Positions 17,759 to 26,181 of a stretch of DNA of 64,000 nucleotides are shown here, in pieces. A program made the position numbers and the translations under genes. Position 1 is the stretch's first letter; every line of letters begins with the position of its first letter. Below the pieces are notes generated by a model. That model did no database searches and had not been told where the DNA came from. It saw nothing but the letters and a program-made list of their open reading frames with translations. The stretch comes from Pseudomonas sp. FEN. GTDB taxonomy: Bacteria; Pseudomonadota; Gammaproteobacteria; Pseudomonadales; Pseudomonadaceae. The stretch is from positions 186,001 to 250,000 of the forward strand of contig NZ_CAJFDC010000036.1 in the NCBI RefSeq assembly GCF_904067045.1. The letters are read 5' to 3'.

Positions 17759-18307
17759 ATGGCCGACTCGATCTCGCTCAAACGCCTGGTCACACGCCTG
17801 TTGCTGGTGGTGGTAGCGATGTTCGCCTTCGGCTTTGCCCTGGTGCCGCTGTACGACGTGATGTGCAAGGCCTTCGGGATCAACGGCAAGACTGCCGGGC
17901 AGTATGAAGGCGAGCAGGTGGTCGACCTGTCGCGGCAGATCGGCGTGCAGTTCCTTTCGACCAATGCCGCCGACATGGTCTGGGAGTTCTATCCCAAGGC
18001 CGACCAGTTGAGCGTGCATCCCGGCGCGGTCAACGAGATGTTGTTCGTGGCCTACAACCCCACCGACCAGGTGATGAAGGCCCAGGCCATCCCGAGTATT
18101 GCCCCGGCGAATGTGGCGGTGTACTTCCACAAGACCGAATGCTTCTGCTTCACCCAGCAGACCCTGCAGCCCGGGCAGCGCATCGAGATGCCGGTACGTT
18201 TCATCGTTGACCGCGACATGCCCAGGGATGTGAAGCACCTGACGCTGGCTTACACGCTGTTCGACATCACCGCCCGCAACCCGCCCGTGGCGCGTACCGG
18301 CGGCTAG
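17759..18307 (+). CDS. ctaG: Cytochrome c oxidase assembly protein CtaG/Cox11
   Basis: A 182-residue protein that inserts copper into the CuB site of subunit I. One N-terminal membrane helix (about residues 13-32) anchors a periplasmic domain containing the copper-binding HKTECFCF motif, where the CFCF cysteines carry Cu(I). It begins 3 bases after coxA and is followed by the subunit III gene at a gap of 33 bases, so it is clearly cotranscribed. Confidence 0.97.
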   Translation: MADSISLKRLVTRLLLVVVAMFAFGFALVPLYDVMCKAFGINGKTAGQYEGEQVVDLSRQIGVQFLSTNAADMVWEFYPKADQLSVHPGAVNEMLFVAYNPTDQVMKAQAIPSIAPANVAVYFHKTECFCFTQQTLQPGQRIEMPVRFIVDRDMPRDVKHLTLAYTLFDITARNPPVARTGG

Positions 18308-18340
18308 GACATTTGGCGTGCCCGATAAGGAGAACAATAA

Positions 18341-19234
18341 ATGGCGATTCATGAGCACTACTACGTACCGGCCCAGAGCAAGTGGCCGATCATTGCCACG
18401 CTCGGCATGCTGGTCACGATGTTCGGCCTGGGTACCTGGTTCAACGACCTGAAGGCGGCGCGCCCGGATTCCCACGGCCCGTTGATTTTCTTCGTCGGCG
18501 GACTGCTGCTGGCCTATATGCTTTTCGGCTGGTTCGGCACGGTGATCAAGGAAAGTCGCGCCGGGCTCTACAGCGCCCAGATGGACCGTTCGTTCCGCTG
18601 GGGCATGAGCTGGTTCATCTTTTCCGAAGTGATGTTCTTCATCGCCTTCTTCGGCGCGCTGTTCTACGTGCGCAATCTGTCCGTACCCTGGCTGGCTGGC
18701 GACGGTGGTGCGAAGGGGCTCATCACCCACGCGTTGTGGCCCGACTTCCAGAACGCCTGGCCGTTGCTGCACAACCCCGACCCGAAACTCTTTCCGGGAC
18801 CGAAGGAAACCATCAGTCCCTGGGGTTTGCCGCTGCTCAATACGGTACTGCTGGTCAGTTCGAGCGTCACCGTGACCATCGCCCACCATGCGCTGAAGAA
18901 CGGCCATCGCGGCGCCCTGAAACTCTGGCTGGCGATCACCGTGCTGCTGGGGTTGGCGTTCCTGACCTTCCAGGCCAAGGAATACATGCATGCCTATCAC
19001 GAACTGGGGCTGACCCTGGGTTCGGGCATCTATGGCGCGACCTTCTTCATGCTCACCGGTTTCCACGGTGCCCACGTGACCATTGGCACCCTGATCCTGT
19101 TCGTGATGCTGATGCGGGTCATGCGCGGGCATTTCAATGCCGAACATCAATTCGGCTTTGAAGCGGCCAGTTGGTATTGGCACTTCGTCGACGTGGTCTG
19201 GATCGGCCTGTTCGTCTTCGTCTATGTCCTCTGA
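18341..19234 (+). CDS. coxC: Cytochrome c oxidase subunit III
   Basis: A 297-residue subunit with seven predicted membrane helices. The family signatures are the SWFIFSEVMFFIAFFG helix and the C-terminal EAASWYWHFVDVVWIGLF. It stabilises subunit I and has no redox centre. The start ATG at 18341 follows AAGGAGAACAATAA. It ends the block of structural genes; a small gene on the opposite strand lies immediately downstream. Confidence 0.97.
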   Translation: MAIHEHYYVPAQSKWPIIATLGMLVTMFGLGTWFNDLKAARPDSHGPLIFFVGGLLLAYMLFGWFGTVIKESRAGLYSAQMDRSFRWGMSWFIFSEVMFFIAFFGALFYVRNLSVPWLAGDGGAKGLITHALWPDFQNAWPLLHNPDPKLFPGPKETISPWGLPLLNTVLLVSSSVTVTIAHHALKNGHRGALKLWLAITVLLGLAFLTFQAKEYMHAYHELGLTLGSGIYGATFFMLTGFHGAHVTIGTLILFVMLMRVMRGHFNAEHQFGFEAASWYWHFVDVVWIGLFVFVYVL

Positions 19235-19254
19235 GCCTTGCCGGGCCCTGGGGC

Positions 19255-19458
19255 TTACCAGGGCGCCGAGGACACCAGTTGGCCGCTGAAGAAGCCCCAA
19301 CTGATCAAGGCCAGGGTGATCACTGCAAACCCGACCCGGACGGTGAGGGCATTGACCAGGCGCTTGGAATGCGCGCCGTCCTTCACCAGGAAGAACAGGC
19401 CGCTGAACAGGCTGGCCACCGTGGCCAACAGCATCAGGACTATCGCCGCTTTCAACAT
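19255..19458 (-). CDS. Twin transmembrane protein (DUF2909 family)
   Basis: A 67-residue protein with two hydrophobic helices (about residues 3-22 and 45-63) joined by a short loop with charged residues (KDGAHSKR). It belongs to the DUF2909 family that is found next to cytochrome oxidase genes. It is encoded on the minus strand between subunit III and the SURF1 gene, both on the plus strand, so it is convergent with subunit III and divergent from SURF1 with 71 bases between starts. The ATG at 19458 is preceded on the minus strand by GGAGTCTCACC. The function is unknown. Confidence 0.85.
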   Translation of the reverse strand: MLKAAIVLMLLATVASLFSGLFFLVKDGAHSKRLVNALTVRVGFAVITLALISWGFFSGQLVSSAPW

Positions 19459-19529
19459 GGTGAGACTCCGGGGGAGATGCGCATGCAATTGAGTATAGCG
19501 AGTCGCATAGTTGTCGCCGGGGGGCGGCC

Positions 19530-20276
19530 ATGAAGCGCTTTTATCCCGGCATCGCACCGACGTTGGTGGTGCTCGTGCTGTTGCCGTTGCTGGTCTGCCT
19601 GGGGTTCTGGCAGTTGAGTCGCGGCGAGCAGAAACGCGTACTGCTGGAAAACCATGCCCAGCGCCGTACCGCCGAGCCGGTGGCCGGCGACCAGTTGAAA
19701 GCCTTGCCCGATCCGGCGTTCCGGCGGGTACGGCTGAGCGGTCAGTTTGACGCCGAACACAGCTACCTGCTGGATAACCGCATGCGTGACGACCGGGTCG
19801 GCGTGGAGCTGTTGCAACCGTTCCACGACGAGGCCAGTGGCCTGTGGCTGCTGGTCAATCGAGGTTGGTTGCCCTGGCCGGATCGGCGCACGCCGCCGCG
19901 GTTCAGTACCCCCACGCAACGGCTGGAGCTCGGTGCCTGGGTGTATGTCTCGCCCGGCGCGACTTTCCAGTTGGGCAGCGACCCGGCCAATGCGAGCTGG
20001 CCGCGCCTGGTGACCCTTATCGAGCCGGACAAGCTCTGGGCGGAGCTGGGGCGAAGCGGCTTCAGCTATGAGCTGCGCCAGGAGTCCGGCCCGGCGGCCT
20101 ATCAGACCGACTGGCCGGTGGTGTCCGAAGGCATGGGGCCGGAAAAACACGTGGCCTATGCCGTGCAGTGGTTCGCCATGGCACTGGCGTTGTTCGGCCT
20201 TTATCTCTACCTCGGATGGCATAACGCAAGGGAGAAACACCATGGGAGCGGCCATGAATCCACTGAACACAGCTGA
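19530..20276 (+). CDS. SURF1-family cytochrome oxidase biogenesis protein
   Basis: A 248-residue membrane protein with one helix near each end (about residues 9-28 and 212-230) and a periplasmic domain between, the SURF1 layout. Motifs include GFWQLSRGEQK after helix 1, LLVNRGWLPW mid-domain and the C-terminal YAVQWFAMALALFGLY. SURF1 helps heme a insertion into subunit I. The next gene starts 35 bases before this one ends, in another frame, indicating coupling. Confidence 0.95.
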   Translation: MKRFYPGIAPTLVVLVLLPLLVCLGFWQLSRGEQKRVLLENHAQRRTAEPVAGDQLKALPDPAFRRVRLSGQFDAEHSYLLDNRMRDDRVGVELLQPFHDEASGLWLLVNRGWLPWPDRRTPPRFSTPTQRLELGAWVYVSPGATFQLGSDPANASWPRLVTLIEPDKLWAELGRSGFSYELRQESGPAAYQTDWPVVSEGMGPEKHVAYAVQWFAMALALFGLYLYLGWHNAREKHHGSGHESTEHS

Positions 20277-20835
20277 AGCCCCGAACCCGCCACGGCGCGG
20301 CCGGGGGCGCTGGCAACTGATCCTGATCCTGCTGGTGGTGGTCGGACCGATGGTGCTCGCCACCGGCATGTACAAGCTGCAGTTCTGGGTGCCGGAGAGC
20401 CGCAGCTATCACGGCGAATTGATCGGCAACGGGGAAAGCCGCGTCGACCTTGGGGTGCAGGCCGACGAACAGCGCTGGCAGATGCTGGTGACGGCGCCGC
20501 GGGACTGTGCGCTGGACTGCCAGCAACTGGTCTACCTGGCGCGGCAGATCCAGATCGCCCTCGGGCGCGAAGCCTCTCGGGCCAGCCATGCCCTGGCGAC
20601 GGCGCAACCCCTGGAGGTGATGTACGACGCCAAGCTCAAGCGCGAATATCCGCAGTTGCAACGCTACTCGCTGGATCTTGCGGCCTATGAGCGGGAGGCC
20701 AAGGGCAGCGACGCGGCGCAACTGTGGATCATCGATCCGCACGGCAACCTGGTGCTGCGCTACGACGCCCGGGTCAAGGGCAAGGACCTGCTCAACGACC
20801 TGGTGCAACTGCTGAAACTGTCGAATATCGGATGA
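20242..20835 (+). CDS. Conserved membrane-anchored protein of the cox locus (PA0111-like)
   Basis: A 197-residue protein with a single membrane helix (about residues 24-45) and a C-terminal domain of about 150 residues outside the membrane. The end of that domain (LWIIDPHGNLVLRYD) resembles the last strands of thioredoxin-like SCO proteins, but the CxxxC motif is absent. ATG 20242 (GGGAG upstream) overlaps the end of the SURF1 gene; ATG 20254 is an alternative. A role in oxidase assembly is inferred only from its place in the operon. Confidence 0.85.
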   Translation: MGAAMNPLNTAEAPNPPRRGRGRWQLILILLVVVGPMVLATGMYKLQFWVPESRSYHGELIGNGESRVDLGVQADEQRWQMLVTAPRDCALDCQQLVYLARQIQIALGREASRASHALATAQPLEVMYDAKLKREYPQLQRYSLDLAAYEREAKGSDAAQLWIIDPHGNLVLRYDARVKGKDLLNDLVQLLKLSNIG

Positions 20836-20845
20836 GGGCATCGTC

Positions 20846-21925
20846 ATGGCCAAGCCTGGATTTCGCCTCGCGTTGTTTGCCACGCTGCTGGCGCTGCTCG
20901 TCGTCCTGCTGGGCGCCTACACCCGGCTGACCCACGCCGGCCTGGGCTGCCCCGACTGGCCGGGCTGCTACGGCTTTATCAGCGTGCCCAACAGTGAAGC
21001 CCAGCTGGCCCATGCCGAGCTGCATTTCCCCGATGCCCCGGTGCAAGCCCACAAGGGCTGGAACGAGATGGTCCACCGCTACTTCGCCGGGACGTTGGGG
21101 CTGCTGATCGTGCTGTTGGCCGCGCGCTCCTGGCATGAGCGTCGACGTGACGGGCAACCGCTGAAACTGCCGCTGTTCCTGTTGGGGGTGGTTTTCGCCC
21201 AGGCGGCCTTCGGCATGTGGACGGTGACGCTCAAACTCTGGCCCCAGGTAGTGACGGCGCATCTGCTCGGCGGCTTTGCCACCTTGAGCCTGCTGTTCCT
21301 GTTGACCTTGCGCCTGTCCGGCGTGCTGCCGGCGCTGGCGGTGCCGCGGCGCTTGCAGCGCTGGGCCACGGCCGGGCTGTTGCTGGTGATCCTGCAGATC
21401 GCCCTCGGCGGCTGGGTCAGCTCCAATTATGCGGCGGTGGCCTGCATCGACCTGCCGACCTGTCACGGGCAATGGTGGCCGAACGCGGATTTCGCCAACG
21501 GTTTTCACTTGACCCAGCATATCGGCCCCAACTATCTGGGCGGCCAGCTCGACAGCGAGGCGCGCACGGCGATTCACCTGACCCACCGCATCGGCGCCCT
21601 GCTGGTGACCCTGGTGCTGCTGGGGCTGGCCTGGCAACTGCGGGCGGTGGGCATGACCCGGCTCGCGGGGCTGCTGTTGCTGGCGCTGGCGGCGCAGATC
21701 AGCCTGGGCCTGAGCAACGTGTACTTTCATCTGCCGCTGCCGGTGGCCGTGGCGCACAATGCCGGCGGCGCCGCCTTGCTGCTGACGCTGGTGCTGATCA
21801 ACTACCACGCGCGCACCGCGCTGGTCCGGGTGCGGGCGCAAGCGCCGGCACGTTGGCGCCTGAGTCCGCGTAAAGCGGTCCACGCGCCCATCACGATCAA
21901 AGGAGAGATGCCGTGGCGACTGTAA
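20846..21925 (+). CDS. ctaA: Heme A synthase (COX15/CtaA)
   Basis: A 359-residue membrane enzyme that oxidises the C8 methyl group of heme O to make heme A. The first helix is followed by the conserved YTRLTHAGLGCPDWPGCYG, and paired histidines for heme binding occur in MVHRYFAG and LTHRIGA. About eight helices are visible. It overlaps the start of cyoE by 13 bases, so the two heme-modifying enzymes are coupled. Confidence 0.96.
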   Translation: MAKPGFRLALFATLLALLVVLLGAYTRLTHAGLGCPDWPGCYGFISVPNSEAQLAHAELHFPDAPVQAHKGWNEMVHRYFAGTLGLLIVLLAARSWHERRRDGQPLKLPLFLLGVVFAQAAFGMWTVTLKLWPQVVTAHLLGGFATLSLLFLLTLRLSGVLPALAVPRRLQRWATAGLLLVILQIALGGWVSSNYAAVACIDLPTCHGQWWPNADFANGFHLTQHIGPNYLGGQLDSEARTAIHLTHRIGALLVTLVLLGLAWQLRAVGMTRLAGLLLLALAAQISLGLSNVYFHLPLPVAVAHNAGGAALLLTLVLINYHARTALVRVRAQAPARWRLSPRKAVHAPITIKGEMPWRL

Positions 21926-22812
21926 TTGGCGAGCGTCAGGCCCAGGCCCTCTGGCGCGACTACCTGGAACTGACCAAACCCAAGGTGGTGGTGCTGATGC
22001 TCATCACCTCGCTGGTGGGCATGTTTCTCGCGACCCGCGCCGGCGTGCCCTGGACCGTACTGGTGTTCGGCAACCTCGGCATCGGCCTGTGTGCCGGCGG
22101 CGCGGCGGTGGTCAACCATGTGGTGGATCGGCGCATCGATGCGCTAATGGCCCGTACCCACAAGCGGCCGCTGGCCCAGGGACGGGTATCGCCCGTGGCG
22201 GCGCTGAGTTTCGCGCTGCTGCTCGCGGTACTCGGACAGGCTACGTTGCTGGCCTTCACCAACCCGCTGACGGCCTGGCTGACCCTGGCCTCGCTGCTCG
22301 GTTACGCGGTGATCTACACCGGCTTTCTCAAGCGCGCCACGCCGCAGAATATCGTGATCGGCGGTCTGGCCGGGGCGGCGCCGCCGTTGCTCGGCTGGGT
22401 CGCGGCCACCGGCCATGTCAGCGCCGAACCGCTGTTGCTGGTGCTGATCATCTTCGCCTGGACCCCGCCGCACTTCTGGGCCCTGGCCATCCACCGCAAG
22501 GAGGAATACGCCAAGGCGGATATCCCGATGCTGCCGGTGACCCATGGCGAGCATTACACCAAGGTGCATATCCTGCTCTACACCTGTGTCCTGCTGGCGG
22601 TCAGTCTGCTGCCGTTCGTGATCCATATGAGCGGCCTGCTCTACCTGGTCTGCGCCACGCTGCTGGGGGCACGCTTCCTGCGCTGGGCGTGGGTGCTGTA
22701 CCGTGGCAGTCAGCCGCATGCGGCGATCAACACCTTCAAGTACTCTATCTACTACTTGTTCCTGCTGTTTATCGCGCTGCTTGTCGATCACTATCTATTG
22801 TTGAATCTATGA
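21913..22812 (+). CDS. cyoE: Protoheme IX farnesyltransferase (heme O synthase)
   Basis: A 299-residue UbiA-family membrane prenyltransferase that attaches farnesyl to heme B. The polyprenyl-diphosphate-binding motif is NHVVDRRIDALMARTHKRP near residue 65 and the second conserved loop contains WTPPHFWALAIHRKEEY. It starts at GTG 21913 behind AAAGGAGAGATGCC. It overlaps ctaA at its start and the SCO gene at its end (ATGA). Confidence 0.96.
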   Translation: MATVIGERQAQALWRDYLELTKPKVVVLMLITSLVGMFLATRAGVPWTVLVFGNLGIGLCAGGAAVVNHVVDRRIDALMARTHKRPLAQGRVSPVAALSFALLLAVLGQATLLAFTNPLTAWLTLASLLGYAVIYTGFLKRATPQNIVIGGLAGAAPPLLGWVAATGHVSAEPLLLVLIIFAWTPPHFWALAIHRKEEYAKADIPMLPVTHGEHYTKVHILLYTCVLLAVSLLPFVIHMSGLLYLVCATLLGARFLRWAWVLYRGSQPHAAINTFKYSIYYLFLLFIALLVDHYLLLNL

Positions 22813-23444
22813 CTCGAGTTCAGAAAACCGTTTTCATTCTCGTCGCCGTGGTGGCCCTGGTCCTGGGCTTGACGGTCAACAAAGTGCTCCATAACCAGCG
22901 TCAGGGCGAACCTGCGGCGATGATCGATGCGGGGATTATCCTGCTGCCCCAGAGCCGCTCGCTGCCAGGGGTGAAGATGATCGATCAGAACGGCCAGTCG
23001 GTGCCGATCGACGAACTCAAGGGTAAATGGACCCTGCTGTTCTTCGGCTACACCTTTTGCCCGGACATCTGCCCGACCACCCTCGCCCAACTGCGCCAGA
23101 TCAAGAGTGAGTTGCCCAAGGACGTGCTCGGTCAGTTGCAGGTGATCCTGGTGAGCGTGGACCCGAACCGCGATACGCCGGCGCAGCTCAAGCAGTACCT
23201 GGGTTATTTCGATCCCGACTTCCGGGGGCTGACGGCGGGTTCGATCGACGACCTGCAGAAGCTCGCCAACGCGGTGAGTATTCCGTTCATTCCGGCGGAC
23301 ACCAGCAAGCCCAACTACACCGTCGACCATAGCGGCAACCTGGCGATCGTCGGGCCGGACGGTACCCAGCGCGGTTTTATCCGCGCGCCGTTGAACAACC
23401 AGAAGCTGGTGGCGCAGTTGCCGGATTTGCTCAAGCGCAAATAA
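22809..23444 (+). CDS. SCO1/SenC copper chaperone
   Basis: A 211-residue membrane-anchored thioredoxin-fold protein that delivers copper to the CuA site of subunit II. One N-terminal helix (about residues 7-24), then the copper motif FCPDICP (CxxxC) and the distal histidine in YTVDHSGN. It overlaps cyoE by 4 bases and is the last gene of the oxidase locus; a REP pair follows at once. Confidence 0.95.
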   Translation: MTRVQKTVFILVAVVALVLGLTVNKVLHNQRQGEPAAMIDAGIILLPQSRSLPGVKMIDQNGQSVPIDELKGKWTLLFFGYTFCPDICPTTLAQLRQIKSELPKDVLGQLQVILVSVDPNRDTPAQLKQYLGYFDPDFRGLTAGSIDDLQKLANAVSIPFIPADTSKPNYTVDHSGNLAIVGPDGTQRGFIRAPLNNQKLVAQLPDLLKRK

Positions 23445-23453
23445 CCGACTTCC

Positions 23454-23599
23454 GTGGCGAGCGGGCTTGTCGGAACGCCGCAGCGCCGCGCTCGGCTGTG
23501 CGGCAGTTGCAAAACCGGCTACCTCGATTTACCTGCTGCACTGGGTTCGCCGGTTTTAGGGCCGCTTCGCGGCCCAGCGCGGGCAAGCCCGCTCGCCAC
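23454..23599. repeat. REP pair (REPIN), GTGGCGAGC family
   Basis: Starts GTGGCGAGCGGGCTTGTCGG and ends with the inverse GGGCAAGCCCGCTCGCCAC. The left copy is the degenerate form with TTGTCGGAACGCCGC, shared with the pairs at 25.13 and 31.98 kb. It lies between the SCO gene and the VOC gene. Confidence 0.9.
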
Positions 23600-23670
23600 A
23601 AGACAGCACTCCGATTCAAATTTCCTTAACTGAACGGGATTAGGGCCAGCCAGCTCCACAATGACGGAGG

Positions 23671-24096
23671 TTACTTGGCGAACATCTGCCCGATATCCTT
23701 GAAGGCCTTGAACTCCAGGGCATTGCCGCACGGGTCGAACAGGAACATGGTCGCCTGTTCGCCGACCTGGCCCTTGAAGCGCACGTAGGGTTCGATCACG
23801 AAGCGGGTGCCCCTCTGCTTCAGGCGTTCAGCCAGCGCTTCCCACGCCGCCCATTCCAACACCACGCCGAAATGCGGCACTGGCACGTCGTGGCCATCCA
23901 CCGGGTTGCTCAGCGCCTGTTCCTGGGCCGCGCTCTTGGCCTGATAGTGAATCACCAACTGGTGGCCAAAGAAGTCGAAGTCCACCCAGTGATCGCTGCT
24001 GCGTCCCTCCGGGCAGGCAAAAACGTCGCCGTAGAAATGTCGGGCCGCCGCCAAGTCATGGACCGGGATTGCCAGGTGAAACGGTGAAAGCGCCAT
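23671..24096 (-). CDS. VOC-family (glyoxalase/dioxygenase-like) protein
   Basis: A 141-residue single-module protein of the vicinal oxygen chelate superfamily. The first half begins SPFHLAIPVHDLAAARHFY with the metal-ligand His8, the second half contains HFGVVLEW, and the end has MFLFDPCGNALEFKAF with the Glu ligand. These are hallmarks of glyoxalase/bleomycin-resistance proteins. The substrate is unknown. It is divergent from a LysR regulator gene that may control it, with a 107-base gap. Confidence 0.88.
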   Translation of the reverse strand: MALSPFHLAIPVHDLAAARHFYGDVFACPEGRSSDHWVDFDFFGHQLVIHYQAKSAAQEQALSNPVDGHDVPVPHFGVVLEWAAWEALAERLKQRGTRFVIEPYVRFKGQVGEQATMFLFDPCGNALEFKAFKDIGQMFAK

Positions 24097-24203
24097 GTCG
24101 GATACCAGGCTTGGGAAAGAAGACTCCAGTGTAGCGATGATTATTTTGCTTAAAAGCGCATATTCTTGCTTCCGAGCCCGACTATTTTTGCTAGGTGAGC
24201 CCG

Positions 24204-25064
24204 ATGCTGCGTGAACTCAAGACCTTTATCCGTGTAGCCCGCGAAGGCACCTTTGTCGCCGCCGGCCAACAGGTGGGGCTGACCCAGTCGGCGGTCAGCG
24301 CGCAAATGCGCGTGCTGGAGCAGAACCTGGGGCTGCGCCTGTTCGACCGCAGTGGGCGGGCCGCCGTGCTGAATGCCGCCGGCCGCCATGCGTTGCCGCT
24401 GGCCGAACAGATCCTCGCCTTGTACGGGCAGATGGCCCTGTCGACGACGGCCGCCGAGTGGCAGGGTGAGTTGCGCATCGGCGCCATTGCCACGGTGCAG
24501 ACCGGGCTGTTGCCGCAGGCTCTACCGCGCTTTCGCCAGGCGGCGCCACGGGTCGAGTTGAAGCTGGTGCCCGGCGTCTCTCTCAATCTGCTGAGTCAGG
24601 TGGATGCCGGTGAGCTGGATCTGGCGCTGTTGATCAAGCCACCGTTCGAACTGCCCAAGGAGTTGCTGGAGATTCCTTTGGCCAGTGAGGCCTTTGTGCT
24701 GATCGCGCCGCTGCATCTGCCAGGGGATGATCCGCTGCAATTGCTCGCTGAGCAGCCATTCGTGCGCTACGACCGGGCATCGTTCGGCGGGCGCCTGGTC
24801 AGTCAGTTTTTACGTGAGCAGCGGATACAGGTCCACGATGCGCTGGAGCTGGATGAGCTCGAAGCGATTGCGCGGATGGTGGAGTGCGGATTGGGGGTGT
24901 CGCTGGTGCCCCGGGCGGGGCTGTGGTTGCAGCGGGCGGATCGGTTGCGGGTGATCGAGCTGGGCGAACTGACCTTCGAGCGGCGGTTGATCGCGGTGTT
25001 GCGCCGCGCCCAGAGGCAGCCGGCGCTGGATTGCCTGCTGGAGTGTCTGCGTCAGCCGGGGTAA
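24204..25064 (+). CDS. LysR-family transcriptional regulator
   Basis: A 286-residue regulator with the LysR winged helix-turn-helix at residues about 1-60 (VGLTQSAVSAQMRVLEQNLG) and a periplasmic-binding-like effector domain after residue 90. I start at ATG 24204 with AGGTG six bases upstream; GTG 24195 is in frame too. It is divergent from the VOC gene, the usual arrangement for a LysR protein and its target. The gap between them contains GCTTAAAAGC at about 24150-24159, a short inverted repeat that could be its operator, though I see no full T-N11-A box that stands out. Confidence 0.93.
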   Translation: MLRELKTFIRVAREGTFVAAGQQVGLTQSAVSAQMRVLEQNLGLRLFDRSGRAAVLNAAGRHALPLAEQILALYGQMALSTTAAEWQGELRIGAIATVQTGLLPQALPRFRQAAPRVELKLVPGVSLNLLSQVDAGELDLALLIKPPFELPKELLEIPLASEAFVLIAPLHLPGDDPLQLLAEQPFVRYDRASFGGRLVSQFLREQRIQVHDALELDELEAIARMVECGLGVSLVPRAGLWLQRADRLRVIELGELTFERRLIAVLRRAQRQPALDCLLECLRQPG

Positions 25065-25131
25065 CGGATCGCAGATCGCGCGCGGTTTAACGCCAGCCAG
25101 CTAAGGACAATCTCAAGCCTGGTCGGTATTT

Positions 25132-25277
25132 GTGGCGAGCGGGCTTGTCGGAACGCCGCACCGCCGTGTCCGACTGCGAAGCCGTCGCAAAACCGATCAC
25201 CCTGTTCTACCTGACACATCGCGATCACTGGTTTTAGGGCTGCTCCGCAGCCCCGCGCGGGCAAGCCCGCTCGCCAC
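25132..25277. repeat. REP pair (REPIN), GTGGCGAGC family
   Basis: Same structure and length (146 bases) as the pair at 23454-23599, including the TTGTCGGAACGCCGC variant of the left copy. It lies between the LysR gene and the convergent metQ gene. Confidence 0.9.
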
Positions 25278-25329
25278 AAGGCCGTGCTCAGCCCCGGATC
25301 TCCTTAACTGACGGGTATTGGCGTGTGGC

Positions 25330-26103
25330 TTAGAACGCCGGAACGATCGCGCCCTTGTATTTCTCGAGAATGAAGGCTTTGACTTCAGGGCTGTGCAGCG
25401 CCGCGACCAGCTTCTTCATGGCGTCCGAATCCTTGTCGTCCTCGCGGGCCACCAGGATATTCACGTAAGGCGAGTCCTTGCCCTCGATGATCAGTGCATC
25501 CTTGGACGGGTCCAGCTTGGCTTCCAGGGCGTAGTTGGTGTTGATCAGCGCCAGGTCGACCTGGGTCAGCACGCGCGGCAGGGTGGCGGCTTCCAGTTCG
25601 CGGATCTTCAGGTCCTTGATGTTCTCGACAATGTCCTTGGGCGTCGACAGGATGTTGGTAGCATCCTTCAACTTGATCAGGCCGGCTTTCTGCAGCAGCA
25701 ACAAGGCCCGGCCACCGTTGGTGGCATCGTTCGGGATCACTACGGCGGCGCCGCCTGGCAGGTCCGCGAGTTTCTTGTACTTGCTGGAGTAGGCGCCCAA
25801 CGGCTCCACGTGCACGCCGGCAACGCTGACCAGGTGGGTGCCCTTGGCCTTGTTGAACTCATCCAGGTACGGCTGGTGCTGGAAGAAGTTGGCGTCCAGG
25901 CGCTTCTCGGCCACTTGCACGTTCGGCTGCACGTAGTCGGTGAAGACCTTGACCTTCAGGTCAACCCCTTCCTTGGCCAGGACCGGTTTGACGAACTCGA
26001 GGATTTCCGCATGGGGAACCGGGGTGGCAGCCACGGTCAGGGTTTCTGCGGCGTGGGCCGAGAAGGCCGCAACGGCGGCAAAGGCAGCGATCAGTTTTTT
26101 CAT
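25330..26103 (-). CDS. metQ: D/L-methionine ABC transporter, substrate-binding protein
   Basis: A 257-residue periplasmic binding protein of the NlpA/MetQ family. The N-terminus MKKLIAAFAAVAAFSAHAAE is a signal-peptidase I type signal; unlike E. coli MetQ it has no lipobox Cys, so it should be soluble in the periplasm. The family core follows (VPHAEILEFVKPVLAKEGV, FFQHQPYLDEFN). It is the last gene of metN-metI-metQ, separated from metI by 78 bases that hold two strong hairpins. Confidence 0.93.
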   Translation of the reverse strand: MKKLIAAFAAVAAFSAHAAETLTVAATPVPHAEILEFVKPVLAKEGVDLKVKVFTDYVQPNVQVAEKRLDANFFQHQPYLDEFNKAKGTHLVSVAGVHVEPLGAYSSKYKKLADLPGGAAVVIPNDATNGGRALLLLQKAGLIKLKDATNILSTPKDIVENIKDLKIRELEAATLPRVLTQVDLALINTNYALEAKLDPSKDALIIEGKDSPYVNILVAREDDKDSDAMKKLVAALHSPEVKAFILEKYKGAIVPAF

Positions 26104-26122
26104 CGAACGACTCCATGTGAGG

Positions 26123-26158
26123 GGCGCCGGTTCCGGCGCCTGCCGGCCTGGGGCCGGC
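26123..26158. other. Two tandem hairpins between metI and metQ
   Basis: GGCGCCGG-TT-CCGGCGCC at 26123-26140 and GCCGGCC-TGG-GGCCGGC at 26142-26158 are perfect stems with tiny loops, side by side in the metI-metQ gap. There is no T run after them on the minus strand. They could stabilise the separate ends of a processed transcript or attenuate readthrough. Confidence 0.75.
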
Positions 26159-26181
26159 TGATTCAGTTGTAAAAGCGATAC

